Shown: positions 27,490-36,274 of the stretch, piece after piece
Layout of the letters: each line of letters opens with the position of its first letter
How positions within the stretch are numbered: the stretch's first letter is position 1
NCBI RefSeq assembly: GCF_023277115.1
Contig: NZ_JALQCS010000001.1
Coordinates: 186,001 to 250,000 of the forward strand
DNA from: Acidithiobacillus acidisediminis
GTDB taxonomy: Bacteria; Pseudomonadota; Gammaproteobacteria; Acidithiobacillales; Acidithiobacillaceae
DNA length: 64,000 nt
Direction: 5' to 3'
Program-made: the position numbers and the translations under genes
The notes under the pieces: generated by a model
What the model saw: only the letters and a program-made list of their open reading frames with translations
The model's database searches: none
Told to the model about the DNA's origin: nothing

Positions 27490-30000
27490 ATGAACCGGAA
27501 ACGCAGCAAAAACAGTGAATGTATCCTGCCCGACCTGGCCATGGACGGCGAGGGTCTGTGCCGGGACACGCAGCACTATCTCTTCCGCACTTTGGGGGTG
27601 CCAAGCGCTGCACCCCAGTCAGAGAGCGTTTCCGGCAGCGTCTATACTGCTCTCGGTATGGCCCTGCGCGACCGTTTGGTGGAGCGTTGGAACCGAACCG
27701 AAGAAAAACGCTTGGCTACCCAAGGGAAACGCGCGTTCTATCTCTCCCTGGAGTTTTTACTCGGACGCAGCCTGCACAACACCCTGCTCAATCTCGAGCT
27801 GGAAGAGGTCGCGCAGAGTGCCCTGAGCGAGCAGGGCTGGGAACTGGCGGAGCTCGCCGAGAAGGAGGCCGACGCCGGTCTCGGCAATGGCGGCCTCGGC
27901 CGCCTTGCCGCCTGCTTTCTCGATAGCTGCGCCAGTCTCGCCCTACCGGTGACGGGCTATGGCATCCGCTACGCCTATGGCATGTTTCGTCAGGAAATTC
28001 GTGCCGGCGAGCAAGTCGAAGAGCCCGATCACTGGCTCAAAAATGGTTATCCCTGGGAATTGAAACGCCCACATCGTGTGCGTCATATCCCCTACGGCGG
28101 GCATACGGAGAGCTATGTCGACACCGCCGGAAGACAGCGCTTCCGCTGGGTGGGTACCCACGACGTCCTCGCTGTGCCCTACGACATTCCCATCCCCGGT
28201 TACGCCAACGGCGTCGTCAACACCCTTCGCCTCTGGCGCGCCGCAGCCACCGATGTCTTCGACCTGGGGGAATTCAATGCGGGCGCCTATCCCGAGGCCG
28301 TAGCGGCGAAAAATGCCGCCGAACACATCAGTATGGTCCTCTATCCCAACGACAGTAGCGAGAACGGCAAGGAATTGCGCCTACGCCAGCAATATTTCCT
28401 CGCCTCCGCCAGTCTGCAGGACGTGTTGGCGGACTGGGTAGATCTGCATGGCGAGGATTTTTCCGATTTTGCCGCGCAACACGTCTTTCAGCTCAACGAC
28501 ACTCATCCGAGCATCTCCGTTGCCGAACTGATGCGCCTATTGCTCGACGAGCATGGTCTGGACTGGGATGCCGCCTGGGCGATCACCAGCAACACCATGG
28601 CCTATACTAACCACACGCTGTTGCCCGAAGCACTGGAGCGCTGGCCGCTGCGCCTTTTTCGTCAGTTGCTGCCGCGCGTCCTGGAGATCATTTACGAGAT
28701 CAACGCCCGCTTCCTGCGCGAAGTGGCGCGCAAGAACCCGGGCGATAGTGCCCTGCTGAGCCGCGTATCGGTGATCGAAGAAGGCCCGGAACCCATGGTA
28801 CGCATGGCCAATCTGGCCGTGGTCGGCAGCTTTTCCGTCAATGGCGTCGCCGCCTTGCATACCGAGCTCCTGCGCCGAGAACTGTTTCACGACTTTTCGC
28901 AACTCTGGCCTCAGCGCTTCAACAACAAGACCAATGGCGTTACCCCAAGGCGCTGGCTACAGTCTGCCAATCCTGAACTATGCAAGCTGATCAGCAGCAA
29001 GATCGGCACAGCCTGGCAGCAAGATCTGGCAGCACTGCAGGATCTGGCCCCCTTTGCCGACGACAGCCGCTTCCGCAAAAGCTGGGGCAAGATCCGCGCG
29101 GACAACAAGGAACGGCTGCTCGCGCTGATCGCCCGCCAGACCGGGGTGCAGATGATCCCAGGAGCCCTCCTCGACACCCAGGTCAAACGCATCCACGAAT
29201 ACAAGCGCCAATTGCTCAACGCCCTGCATGTGGTGCATCTCTACGATCGGATCAAGCGCGGGGATATTGCCGATTTCACCCCGCGCAACGTCCTCTTCGC
29301 CGGCAAGGCCGCGCCGGGATACTTCATGGCCAAGCGCATCATCCGCTTCATCAACGAAATTGCGCGTACCATCAATGGCGATCCCGACACCCAGGGGCTC
29401 CTACGCGTGGTTTTCCTCCCCGACTATCGCGTCTCTCTCATGGAAAAGATCTGTACCGGCACCGACCTGTCCGAACAGATCTCCACCGCGGGCAAGGAGG
29501 CCTCGGGTACCGGCAACATGAAATTCATGATGAACGGCGCCCTGACCATTGGCACTCTTGATGGCGCCAACATCGAAATCCGCGAAGCCGTCGGCGCCGA
29601 GCACTTTTTCCTGTTTGGCCTGAATGCCGAAGAGGTGGCACATTTACGCGCCCAGTATCAGCCGCAGCATTTCGTCGACGCCGATATGGACCTGGAGCGG
29701 GTCCTGCATCTGTTGCGCAGTGGCTATTTCAACCCTTACGACTTCGGTCTCTTCGATTGCCTCCTCGATGCCGTGCTGTCCCCCTACGACCCGTGGATGG
29801 TGCTCGCCGACTTCAGCAGCTACAAGCAAAAGCAGCAGGAGGTCGCGGAACTCTGGCGGGATCAGCAGGAGTGGCTGCGCTTCAGTATTCGCAATACCGC
29901 GGCCAGTGGCGTCTTTTCCAGTGACCGCACCATCCGTGAGTACAATGACGAGATCTGGCATTTGACTCCGCTGGTAGCGGCGGGCAGCAGTCTTGGCTAG
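27490..30000 (+). CDS. glgP: Glycogen/alpha-glucan phosphorylase
   Basis: 836-residue GT35 enzyme that releases glucose 1-phosphate from glycogen using PLP. EADAGLGNGGLGRLAACFLDS (about 135-155) and RIHEYKRQLLN are hallmark motifs. The PLP lysine lies in EASGTGNMKFMMNGALTIG near residue 675. Length is normal. GAGGA precedes the ATG. It is divergent from the rhodanese gene and followed 39 bases later by gpmI, with which it may share a transcript. Confidence 0.97.
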   Translation: MNRKRSKNSECILPDLAMDGEGLCRDTQHYLFRTLGVPSAAPQSESVSGSVYTALGMALRDRLVERWNRTEEKRLATQGKRAFYLSLEFLLGRSLHNTLLNLELEEVAQSALSEQGWELAELAEKEADAGLGNGGLGRLAACFLDSCASLALPVTGYGIRYAYGMFRQEIRAGEQVEEPDHWLKNGYPWELKRPHRVRHIPYGGHTESYVDTAGRQRFRWVGTHDVLAVPYDIPIPGYANGVVNTLRLWRAAATDVFDLGEFNAGAYPEAVAAKNAAEHISMVLYPNDSSENGKELRLRQQYFLASASLQDVLADWVDLHGEDFSDFAAQHVFQLNDTHPSISVAELMRLLLDEHGLDWDAAWAITSNTMAYTNHTLLPEALERWPLRLFRQLLPRVLEIIYEINARFLREVARKNPGDSALLSRVSVIEEGPEPMVRMANLAVVGSFSVNGVAALHTELLRRELFHDFSQLWPQRFNNKTNGVTPRRWLQSANPELCKLISSKIGTAWQQDLAALQDLAPFADDSRFRKSWGKIRADNKERLLALIARQTGVQMIPGALLDTQVKRIHEYKRQLLNALHVVHLYDRIKRGDIADFTPRNVLFAGKAAPGYFMAKRIIRFINEIARTINGDPDTQGLLRVVFLPDYRVSLMEKICTGTDLSEQISTAGKEASGTGNMKFMMNGALTIGTLDGANIEIREAVGAEHFFLFGLNAEEVAHLRAQYQPQHFVDADMDLERVLHLLRSGYFNPYDFGLFDCLLDAVLSPYDPWMVLADFSSYKQKQQEVAELWRDQQEWLRFSIRNTAASGVFSSDRTIREYNDEIWHLTPLVAAGSSLG

Positions 30001-30039
30001 AATCGGCGCTTGACCAAGCAAGCCTGGTAAAGGAGTTCT

Positions 30040-31569
30040 GTGAGCACAGCATCCGCCCGCCCCGTGGTACTACTCATTCTCGACGGCTGGGGATATCGGG
30101 AAGCGGCGGATGACAACGCCATCAGCTTGGCGCACACGCCGCACTGGGACAGCTGGTGGAAGAGCCATCCCCATACCCTCCTGCAGGCCTCGGAGGCCTC
30201 GGTCGGCTTGCCGCGTGGTCAGATGGGCAACAGTGAGGTCGGGCATATCAACATCGGTGCCGGACGGGTGGTTTATCAGGAATTTGAACGGATCAACCGG
30301 GCCATTGCTGACGGCAGCTTTTATGGGAACGCGGCCCTGGTGGAAGCCGTGGATGCGGCACAGGGGCGGGGCAAGGCCGTGCACATCCTCGGCCTGCTCT
30401 CTCCCGGTGGGGTGCATTCGCACGAAGATCATCTGATCGCCGCTTTGCATATGGCGCGGGAGCGTGGTGCGGAACGGGTCTATGTGCATGCTTTTCTCGA
30501 TGGCCGCGATACCGCACCACGCTCGGCGGCAGCCTCCCTGGCCAAGATCGAGGCGGCGCTGACCGAAGAGGGGGGACGCCTGGCCACCGTCATCGGGCGC
30601 TACTATGCCATGGATCGAGACCACCGCTGGGACCGGGTGCAGCAGGCCTATGACTTAATCACCCAGGGCTGCGGCAGCGAGTACCCCAGTGCGGAGGCCG
30701 CACTGGAAGCCGCTTATGCTAGCGTCGAGAGCGATGAGTTCATCCCCCCCTGCCGCATTGGGTCGCCGGTTCGCGTCGAGGATGGGGACAGCATCCTCTT
30801 TCTGAATTTCCGCTCTGATCGCGCCCGACAGATCACCCGCGCCTTCGTTGAGCCGGACTTCAGCGGGTTTCCGCGCAGCGTCATACCCAAACTCGCCGCC
30901 TTCGTCACCCTGACGGAATACAGCGAGCAATTTCCGGTCAGCGTGGCCTATCCGCCCACCCGCCTACGCAACACCTTCGGCGAATGGGTTTCCCGCTTCG
31001 GTCTGCGCCAGCTGCGGATTGCAGAAACAGAAAAATATGCCCATGTCACCTTCTTCTTCAATGGCGGGGAAGAGCAGGTATTCGAGGGCGAGGATCGCAT
31101 CCTCGTCCCCTCACCGGCGGTTGCCACCTATGACCTGCAACCGGAGATGAGTGTGCGGGATCTTACCGAGCAATTGGTGAGTGCCATTCAGGCCGGACGT
31201 TACGATGTCATCATCTGCAACATCGCCAATCCCGACATGGTTGGCCATAGCGGCAAACTCGCTGCCGCCAAGGCCGCGGTTGAGGCGGTGGATCAAGCCC
31301 TCGGTCGCATCGTGCCGGCCGTGCGGGCACAGGGTGGCGAAGTGCTGATCACGGCCGACCACGGCAATGTCGAGCAAATGCTCGACCCCGAGACGGGTCA
31401 GGCGCACACTGCACATACCTGCAATCCCGTTCCTCTGCTGTATATTGGCCGTTCGGGTCGTCTGCAGGAAAGTGGCGCCCTGGAAGACCTGGCCCCGACG
31501 CTGTTGCAGCTCCTGGGCCTGCCCAAGGCTCCTGAGATGGGCGGAAAAAGTCTGCTCGAGAACGCGTGA
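30040..31569 (+). CDS. gpmI: 2,3-Bisphosphoglycerate-independent phosphoglycerate mutase
   Basis: 509 residues, interconverting 3- and 2-phosphoglycerate with two metal ions. LILDGWGYRE at the N-terminus and SEVGHINIGAGRVVYQ hold the metal Asp and phosphorylated Ser. HIDGRDT-like HAFLDGRDTAP and TADHGNVEQM complete the alkaline-phosphatase-type site. The start is GTG at 30040 with AAAGGAG just upstream. Its stop overlaps the next start as GTGA, so the EnvC-like gene is coupled to it. Confidence 0.97.
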   Translation: MSTASARPVVLLILDGWGYREAADDNAISLAHTPHWDSWWKSHPHTLLQASEASVGLPRGQMGNSEVGHINIGAGRVVYQEFERINRAIADGSFYGNAALVEAVDAAQGRGKAVHILGLLSPGGVHSHEDHLIAALHMARERGAERVYVHAFLDGRDTAPRSAAASLAKIEAALTEEGGRLATVIGRYYAMDRDHRWDRVQQAYDLITQGCGSEYPSAEAALEAAYASVESDEFIPPCRIGSPVRVEDGDSILFLNFRSDRARQITRAFVEPDFSGFPRSVIPKLAAFVTLTEYSEQFPVSVAYPPTRLRNTFGEWVSRFGLRQLRIAETEKYAHVTFFFNGGEEQVFEGEDRILVPSPAVATYDLQPEMSVRDLTEQLVSAIQAGRYDVIICNIANPDMVGHSGKLAAAKAAVEAVDQALGRIVPAVRAQGGEVLITADHGNVEQMLDPETGQAHTAHTCNPVPLLYIGRSGRLQESGALEDLAPTLLQLLGLPKAPEMGGKSLLENA

Positions 31570-32999
31570 AATACCTCTCTCCTTCCACTATCCTGCTGAC
31601 CGGTACATGCTGTTTCCTGGGCGCAATGTCCGCCCAGGCGAGCAATTTACCGCAAAAGATTCACGAGAGTAAGGCACGCCTGGAGTCTATCCATCAGAGC
31701 GTGGCGAACCTGCAGGCGCAATTGCAGAAAAAGCAGAAATCACAATCTGAGCTACGCGCGGAAATCCATCAACTCGACGTCAAGATCCAGGCCACCCAAG
31801 CTCAGCTCACCAAGATTCAAGGTCAACGGCAGAAAACACGGCAAGAAATTCAGACCCTGCAGACACAAATCAACCAGCTGCAACAAGACTTGTTGCAGCA
31901 GAAGGAAATTCTCGCAGATCAGTTACGTGCGGCTTATATGCTCGGTGGGGAGACACCGTTGGCGGTATGGCTGCAAACCGAGAAGCCGGCAGAAATTGGC
32001 CGACTCAGCGTGTACTATCAGGCCTTGGCCAAGGCGCGCCTGGACCTGATCAGCAAGACCCAGGTCACGAGCAACAAAATCAGCCAGACGCAGGGGCAGA
32101 AAAAACAGCAGGAAGCCCAGCTCACCCACTTGGCAACCCTGACCCAAGCCCAGGAGAAGACCCTGCAGGGGCAACGTGCCCAGCATGCCAAGCTGGAGGA
32201 ACAACTGGTGCAGCGCATTGCCGCCGACCAGGCAAAGATTGCCAACCTGGAGGCCAACGCCAATATTCTCAATGGCTTGGTCAATCGTTTATCGACGGAG
32301 TATGCCCAGCAAGTCGCTGCCGAAAAGGCGGCGGCTGCGCGCCGCGCGGCAGAGGCACGCAAACGGGCCGCAGAACGCTTGGCCGCCGAGCGGGCGGCAG
32401 CGGCTCGGGCGGCGGCGGAGCGGCGTGCTGCCGCCCGAGCCGCTGCGCAGCAGCGGGCCGAACTTGCGGCCAAAGCCGCCGCCGAGCAAAGACGTGCGGA
32501 GCAACTACAAAAGGAAATTCACCAGGAGGCGGTACCCCCACCGACTCCCGTTCAAGCACCCCAGATTGCCGAGCTGAAACCGACGGCCCCCAGCACGCCA
32601 CCAGCCAGCAGCACCGTGGGGCAGGGGAGTTTCCCGCGGCCGGTCAGCGCGCCGATCCAACACCTCTTCGGAACACCTCGTATGGATGGTGGTCCGAACT
32701 GGCAAGGGATCACCTTTGCCGCCGCACCGGGCACGCCAGTGCATGCCATCGCCCCGGGGATGGTGCTCTATGCAGGACCACTACGCGGCTATGGCGAGAT
32801 CGTCATCGTTCAGCAGGCAGATCTGGTTCTTGCCATCTATGGGCATCTCGCCAAACCTGCTGTGCAGGTCGGACAAAAGTTACAGACCGGAAGCCTGGTG
32901 GGCAGCGTGGGTAGCGGCGGCGAAATGAATGCAGACGGTCTGTATCTCGAAATCCGCAGCCACGGACACCCCGTCAACCCCTTGCATTTCCTTCGTTGA
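31566..32999 (+). CDS. EnvC-like murein hydrolase activator (degenerate LytM domain)
   Basis: 477 residues: signal peptide (about 1-25), long coiled coil (about 30-250), an Ala/Arg/Glu-rich helix (about 250-320), a Pro-rich linker and a C-terminal M23/LytM domain (about 360-477). The fold motifs FGTPR, GTPVHAIAPGMVLYAG and YGHL are kept. The zinc ligands are not: the HxxxD region reads WQGIT and the final HxH reads GLYLEI. EnvC of E. coli is inactive in the same way and activates amidases for cell separation. The start is GTG overlapping the gpmI stop; ctpA follows 22 bases later. Confidence 0.88.
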   Translation: MKYLSPSTILLTGTCCFLGAMSAQASNLPQKIHESKARLESIHQSVANLQAQLQKKQKSQSELRAEIHQLDVKIQATQAQLTKIQGQRQKTRQEIQTLQTQINQLQQDLLQQKEILADQLRAAYMLGGETPLAVWLQTEKPAEIGRLSVYYQALAKARLDLISKTQVTSNKISQTQGQKKQQEAQLTHLATLTQAQEKTLQGQRAQHAKLEEQLVQRIAADQAKIANLEANANILNGLVNRLSTEYAQQVAAEKAAAARRAAEARKRAAERLAAERAAAARAAAERRAAARAAAQQRAELAAKAAAEQRRAEQLQKEIHQEAVPPPTPVQAPQIAELKPTAPSTPPASSTVGQGSFPRPVSAPIQHLFGTPRMDGGPNWQGITFAAAPGTPVHAIAPGMVLYAGPLRGYGEIVIVQQADLVLAIYGHLAKPAVQVGQKLQTGSLVGSVGSGGEMNADGLYLEIRSHGHPVNPLHFLR

Positions 33000-33021
33000 G
33001 CATCCATCTCGTGGAGCCCGC

Positions 33022-34431
33022 ATGACCAGCCGCATCCTACAAATTTGCCTGCCCCTTGTCGCCATCACGGTCTTCAGCCTTGCGAGCCCAGCGGCCCATG
33101 CCGACAGTGCATCAGCAATTCCGCTCAAGGAAATCCAGACCTTCAGTCAGGTTTTCGCCCTAATCAAATCCGATTACGTCGATCCCAGCTCCGATAACAC
33201 CCTGATGCAGGGGGCGATTGCGGGCATGGTGCACGCCCTCGATCCGCACTCTGCCTATCTCACGCCCAAAGAATGGAAGCAGATGCAGGTGTTTACGGAT
33301 GGGCGTTTTGGTGGCGTGGGCATCGAGATCACCCCCGATCACGGACTGTTGCGGGTGGTGACCCCCATCGACGGCACCCCAGCGGCACAGGCGGGAATTC
33401 ATGCTGGCGATCTGATCATTAAGATCAATGGCGAGGCCGTCGAGGGTCTGGGGCTGGAAAAGGCCATCGACAAGATGCGCGGCAAGCCGGGAAGCACGGT
33501 CCGGCTGACGCTGTTACGCCCGCATAATAGCGTCCCGCTGCAACTGACCCTCACCCGCGCCATCATCAAGGTGCAGAGTGTGCGTTATCAGATGATCGCC
33601 CCGGACTATGGCTATCTACGCGTCAGTCAGTTTCAGGACAATACCGGCAATGCAGTGCAGGCCGCCGTCAAACAGCTGGAGAGCGACGCTAACGGCAAAC
33701 TGAAGGGCTTGATTCTCGATCTGCGCAACAATCCCGGCGGTGTACTCCAGGCGGGGGTGGAGACGGCAGACACCTTTCTGACCCATGGCTTGATCGTCTA
33801 TACCAAGGGGCGGGCAGCGGAGAGCGAGATGCGTTTCCGCGCCCACGGACCCGATCTCCTCCACGGCGCCCCCCTGGTAGTCCTCATCAACGGCGGCACG
33901 GCCTCGGCGGCCGAGATCGTCACCGGCGCACTGAAGGACGACGAGCGCGCCTTGGTCGTAGGCAGCCGCAGCTTTGGCAAGGGATCCGTTCAATCCGTCA
34001 TTCCCCTCGACAATGGCGGCGCCCTGAAGTTGACCACAGCGTTGTATTACACGCCTGCGGGGTGTTCCATCCAGGGGCAAGGGATCGTACCTAACGTCGC
34101 CATCGTGCCGCACAGCAGCGAGGAACAGCAAATCGATTCGGCCCTGCTGAAGGAGGCCGAGTTGCCAGGAGTCCTCAAGGCTGCGGATCCCTGTCAGAAA
34201 ATTCAGCCACAGTACCGTATCCTGGAGCCCGCAGCGCCGGTCAGCAATGGCAAGGGCGGCACGCCCACAGAGGGACCCAACCTCGCCACCGACTTCGTGT
34301 TGCGCAAGGCGCTGGAAATCCTCGAGGGAAACCCAGTGGAGATCAACAAGAATGGGAAGACCGTAAAGACGACCATCCCGTTTCCGGTCTATAGGGATAA
34401 AAATGCGGCGGGCACGGTCAAAGCCGCGTAG
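33022..34431 (+). CDS. C-terminal processing protease (S41 family, CtpA-like)
   Basis: 469-residue periplasmic serine protease. A signal peptide (about 1-28) is followed by a PDZ domain (about 95-180, GVGIEITPDHGLLRVV) and the S41 core. The catalytic Ser is in GGTASAAEIV and the Lys in SFGKGSVQSV. It probably trims envelope proteins or hydrolases; an EnvC-CtpA gene pair is common. The ATG at 33022 follows GGAG; the open frame reaches upstream to 32929 inside the envC-like gene, which is not the real start. Confidence 0.95.
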   Translation: MTSRILQICLPLVAITVFSLASPAAHADSASAIPLKEIQTFSQVFALIKSDYVDPSSDNTLMQGAIAGMVHALDPHSAYLTPKEWKQMQVFTDGRFGGVGIEITPDHGLLRVVTPIDGTPAAQAGIHAGDLIIKINGEAVEGLGLEKAIDKMRGKPGSTVRLTLLRPHNSVPLQLTLTRAIIKVQSVRYQMIAPDYGYLRVSQFQDNTGNAVQAAVKQLESDANGKLKGLILDLRNNPGGVLQAGVETADTFLTHGLIVYTKGRAAESEMRFRAHGPDLLHGAPLVVLINGGTASAAEIVTGALKDDERALVVGSRSFGKGSVQSVIPLDNGGALKLTTALYYTPAGCSIQGQGIVPNVAIVPHSSEEQQIDSALLKEAELPGVLKAADPCQKIQPQYRILEPAAPVSNGKGGTPTEGPNLATDFVLRKALEILEGNPVEINKNGKTVKTTIPFPVYRDKNAAGTVKAA

Positions 34432-34437
34432 GAATGG

Positions 34438-35025
34438 ATGCAGGTACCGAACATGTCCGCAGCGCCCAGTGTAGTGATCCCCATCGCCGACGGTTGTGAA
34501 GAGATGGAGGCGGTGATTTGCGCCGACATCCTGCGCCGCGCCGGTGCCGATGTTTGCCTGGCCGGCATGGATGGCGCCGGGGTGGTGGTCGCTTCGCGCG
34601 GCGTGCGCTTGCTGCCCGATCAGGCCTGGGCGGAGCGCGCGCGGCAGCCCATGGATGTACTGCTCTTGCCCGGCGGAGCGGGTGGCGTAGAGCGCTTGCG
34701 CCAGTCCGACAGTCTGCGCGCCCTGCTGCGCGAACGCAGCGCGTCTGGACACCACGTGGCTGCCATCTGTGCCGCTCCCGCCTTGCTCGGCGAACTTGGG
34801 ATCCTGCGTGGTAAACAGGTCACCAGCTATCCCGGCAGTCTCGCCCTGGATAGCCAGGAATACCAGTATCGCGAGGATCCCGTCGTCGTCGACGGGCAGC
34901 TCACCACTTCCCGGGGCCCCGGTACCGCCATCGATTTTGCGCTCCAGCTCGTCACCCAGCTTTTTGGTACGGAACGCCGGATGCAGGTGGAAGGAGCCTT
35001 GCAAAGACCGCCAGTTTACCTGTGA
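34438..35025 (+). CDS. DJ-1/PfpI (YajL-like) family protein
   Basis: 195 residues of the class I glutamine amidotransferase-like fold. The conserved Glu is in DGCEEMEAV (near residue 21) and the reactive Cys in AAICAAPALL (near 109). Bacterial members such as YajL protect proteins against oxidative or glyoxal damage. The exact activity cannot be read here. It begins 6 bases after the protease gene; MSAAPS five codons later is an alternative start. Same strand as the envelope genes around it. Confidence 0.9.
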   Translation: MQVPNMSAAPSVVIPIADGCEEMEAVICADILRRAGADVCLAGMDGAGVVVASRGVRLLPDQAWAERARQPMDVLLLPGGAGGVERLRQSDSLRALLRERSASGHHVAAICAAPALLGELGILRGKQVTSYPGSLALDSQEYQYREDPVVVDGQLTTSRGPGTAIDFALQLVTQLFGTERRMQVEGALQRPPVYL

Positions 35026-35074
35026 TCTATCCCCATGGATAATGCTTCGTCTTAATCAAACTGAAGGAAAACTC

Positions 35075-35851
35075 ATGAAACTTCGCGCAGTTGTTCTTGC
35101 CGGCATCGTCGGCGCTTTTTCCCTGCCAGTGTTTGCGGCACCTGCAGCTACGGTCAATGGTCATGCCATCGACAATAGTCAGGTCGAGGCAATCATGGAC
35201 ATGAGCCCCGATTTGGCGAAAGAGCCCAATGCCCGGGAACAGGTCGTCCAGAATCTGATCAACATGGAAGTGTTGTCGCAGTATGCCGACCAGCACGGTC
35301 TGGCGCAGTCAGCTGATGTCAAAGAGCGTCTGAGTTTGGCCAAGCGGCAGATTCTGGCCGATGCCGCCATTGAATCCTACGTGAAGTCCCATCCCGTGTC
35401 CCAGACCGACGTGCAGACCGCCTACAACAAGTTTGTCGCCGCAATGGGCAAAAAGGAATATGAAGTCCGCCATATTCTGGTCAAGAGTAAGGCCGAGGCC
35501 GACAAGATCCTCGCCGATCTCAAGTCTGGCCAGAAGTTCTCCAAACTGGCAGAGAAATACTCCATCGACAAGGGCAGTGCTGCCCATGGCGGGGAACTGG
35601 GCTGGATTGTGCCCGGTATGGTCGTACCACCCTTTGCGCAGGCCATCGAGACCGCCCCGATCGACAAGCCTGTAGGACCGGTACAGACGCAGTTTGGCTA
35701 TCACATCATCGAAGTGCAGGCGACCCGTCCCGTGACACCGCCTTCCCTGAGCTCCATGCAGAGCCGGATCAAGGCACAGCTGCAGCAGCAGGAAGCGGCC
35801 AAGTTTGTCTCTGACCTGCGCAGCAAGGCCTCCATCAATATCACCAAGTAA
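35075..35851 (+). CDS. Periplasmic parvulin-type peptidyl-prolyl isomerase
   Basis: 258 residues. A signal peptide (MKLRAVVLAGIVGAFSLPVFA) precedes a SurA-like helical N-domain and one rotamase domain of the PpiC type (about 130-225). That domain shows RHILVKSKAEADKIL, FSKLAEKYSIDKGSAAHGGELGW and FGYHIIEV. It helps fold exported proteins. The start at 35075 gives the signal peptide and has GAAGGA upstream. The gene ends 20 bases before a strong terminator, closing the gpmI-to-isomerase transcription unit. Confidence 0.93.
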   Translation: MKLRAVVLAGIVGAFSLPVFAAPAATVNGHAIDNSQVEAIMDMSPDLAKEPNAREQVVQNLINMEVLSQYADQHGLAQSADVKERLSLAKRQILADAAIESYVKSHPVSQTDVQTAYNKFVAAMGKKEYEVRHILVKSKAEADKILADLKSGQKFSKLAEKYSIDKGSAAHGGELGWIVPGMVVPPFAQAIETAPIDKPVGPVQTQFGYHIIEVQATRPVTPPSLSSMQSRIKAQLQQQEAAKFVSDLRSKASINITK

Positions 35852-35871
35852 TTTGGCGCTTCTGGATGCCA

Positions 35872-35902
35872 GGGCCGAGGGGCTTGCTCCTCGGCCCTTT
35901 TC
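35872..35902 (+). terminator. Rho-independent terminator after the isomerase gene
   Basis: GGGCCGAGG (35872-35880) and CCTCGGCCC (35889-35897) form a perfect 9-bp stem with an 8-base loop, followed by TTTTCC. It separates the envelope unit from clpS-clpA. Confidence 0.9.
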
Positions 35903-35962
35903 CTTGCCTAGTCCGCAGACTGGCGCCACAATGAAGGAAGAGAGTTTTGCAGGAGCCAGGGT

Positions 35963-36271
35963 GTGACGGCACGAAAACATTCCCAAGAACCGGTACTAGA
36001 GCGGCGCACGCAAGTGCGGGAACCGCATCTCTATCGCGTCTGCCTGTTGAATGATGATTTCACCCCCATGGACTACGTAGTTCGCATCCTCGAGGAATAT
36101 TTTTACAAGAGTCATGAGGAGGCGGTTCAGATCATGATGGAGGTGCACCATCAGGGGAAGGGAGTATGTGGGGTCTACCCCTTTGATCTTGCGGAAACCA
36201 AAGTCACCCTGGTTACCGCCGATGCACGGCAGCACCAGCACCCCCTGCGCTGCACGATGGAAAAGGAGTGA
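35963..36271 (+). CDS. clpS: ClpS, adaptor of the ClpAP protease
   Basis: 102 residues. ClpS delivers N-degron proteins to ClpA. LYRVCLLNDDFTPMDYVV holds the acidic residues that bind the N-terminal amine, and ILEEYF, HHQGKGVCGVY and AETKV follow as in the family. The start is GTG at 35963 with AGGAG upstream. clpA begins 3 bases after its stop, the usual arrangement. Confidence 0.96.
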   Translation: MTARKHSQEPVLERRTQVREPHLYRVCLLNDDFTPMDYVVRILEEYFYKSHEEAVQIMMEVHHQGKGVCGVYPFDLAETKVTLVTADARQHQHPLRCTMEKE

Positions 36272-36274
36272 GCG

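Noticed and set aside
33616-35004. Minus-strand ORF of 462 codons opposite the protease and DJ-1 genes
   Set aside because: A shadow of genes with intact catalytic motifs; no domain of its own.
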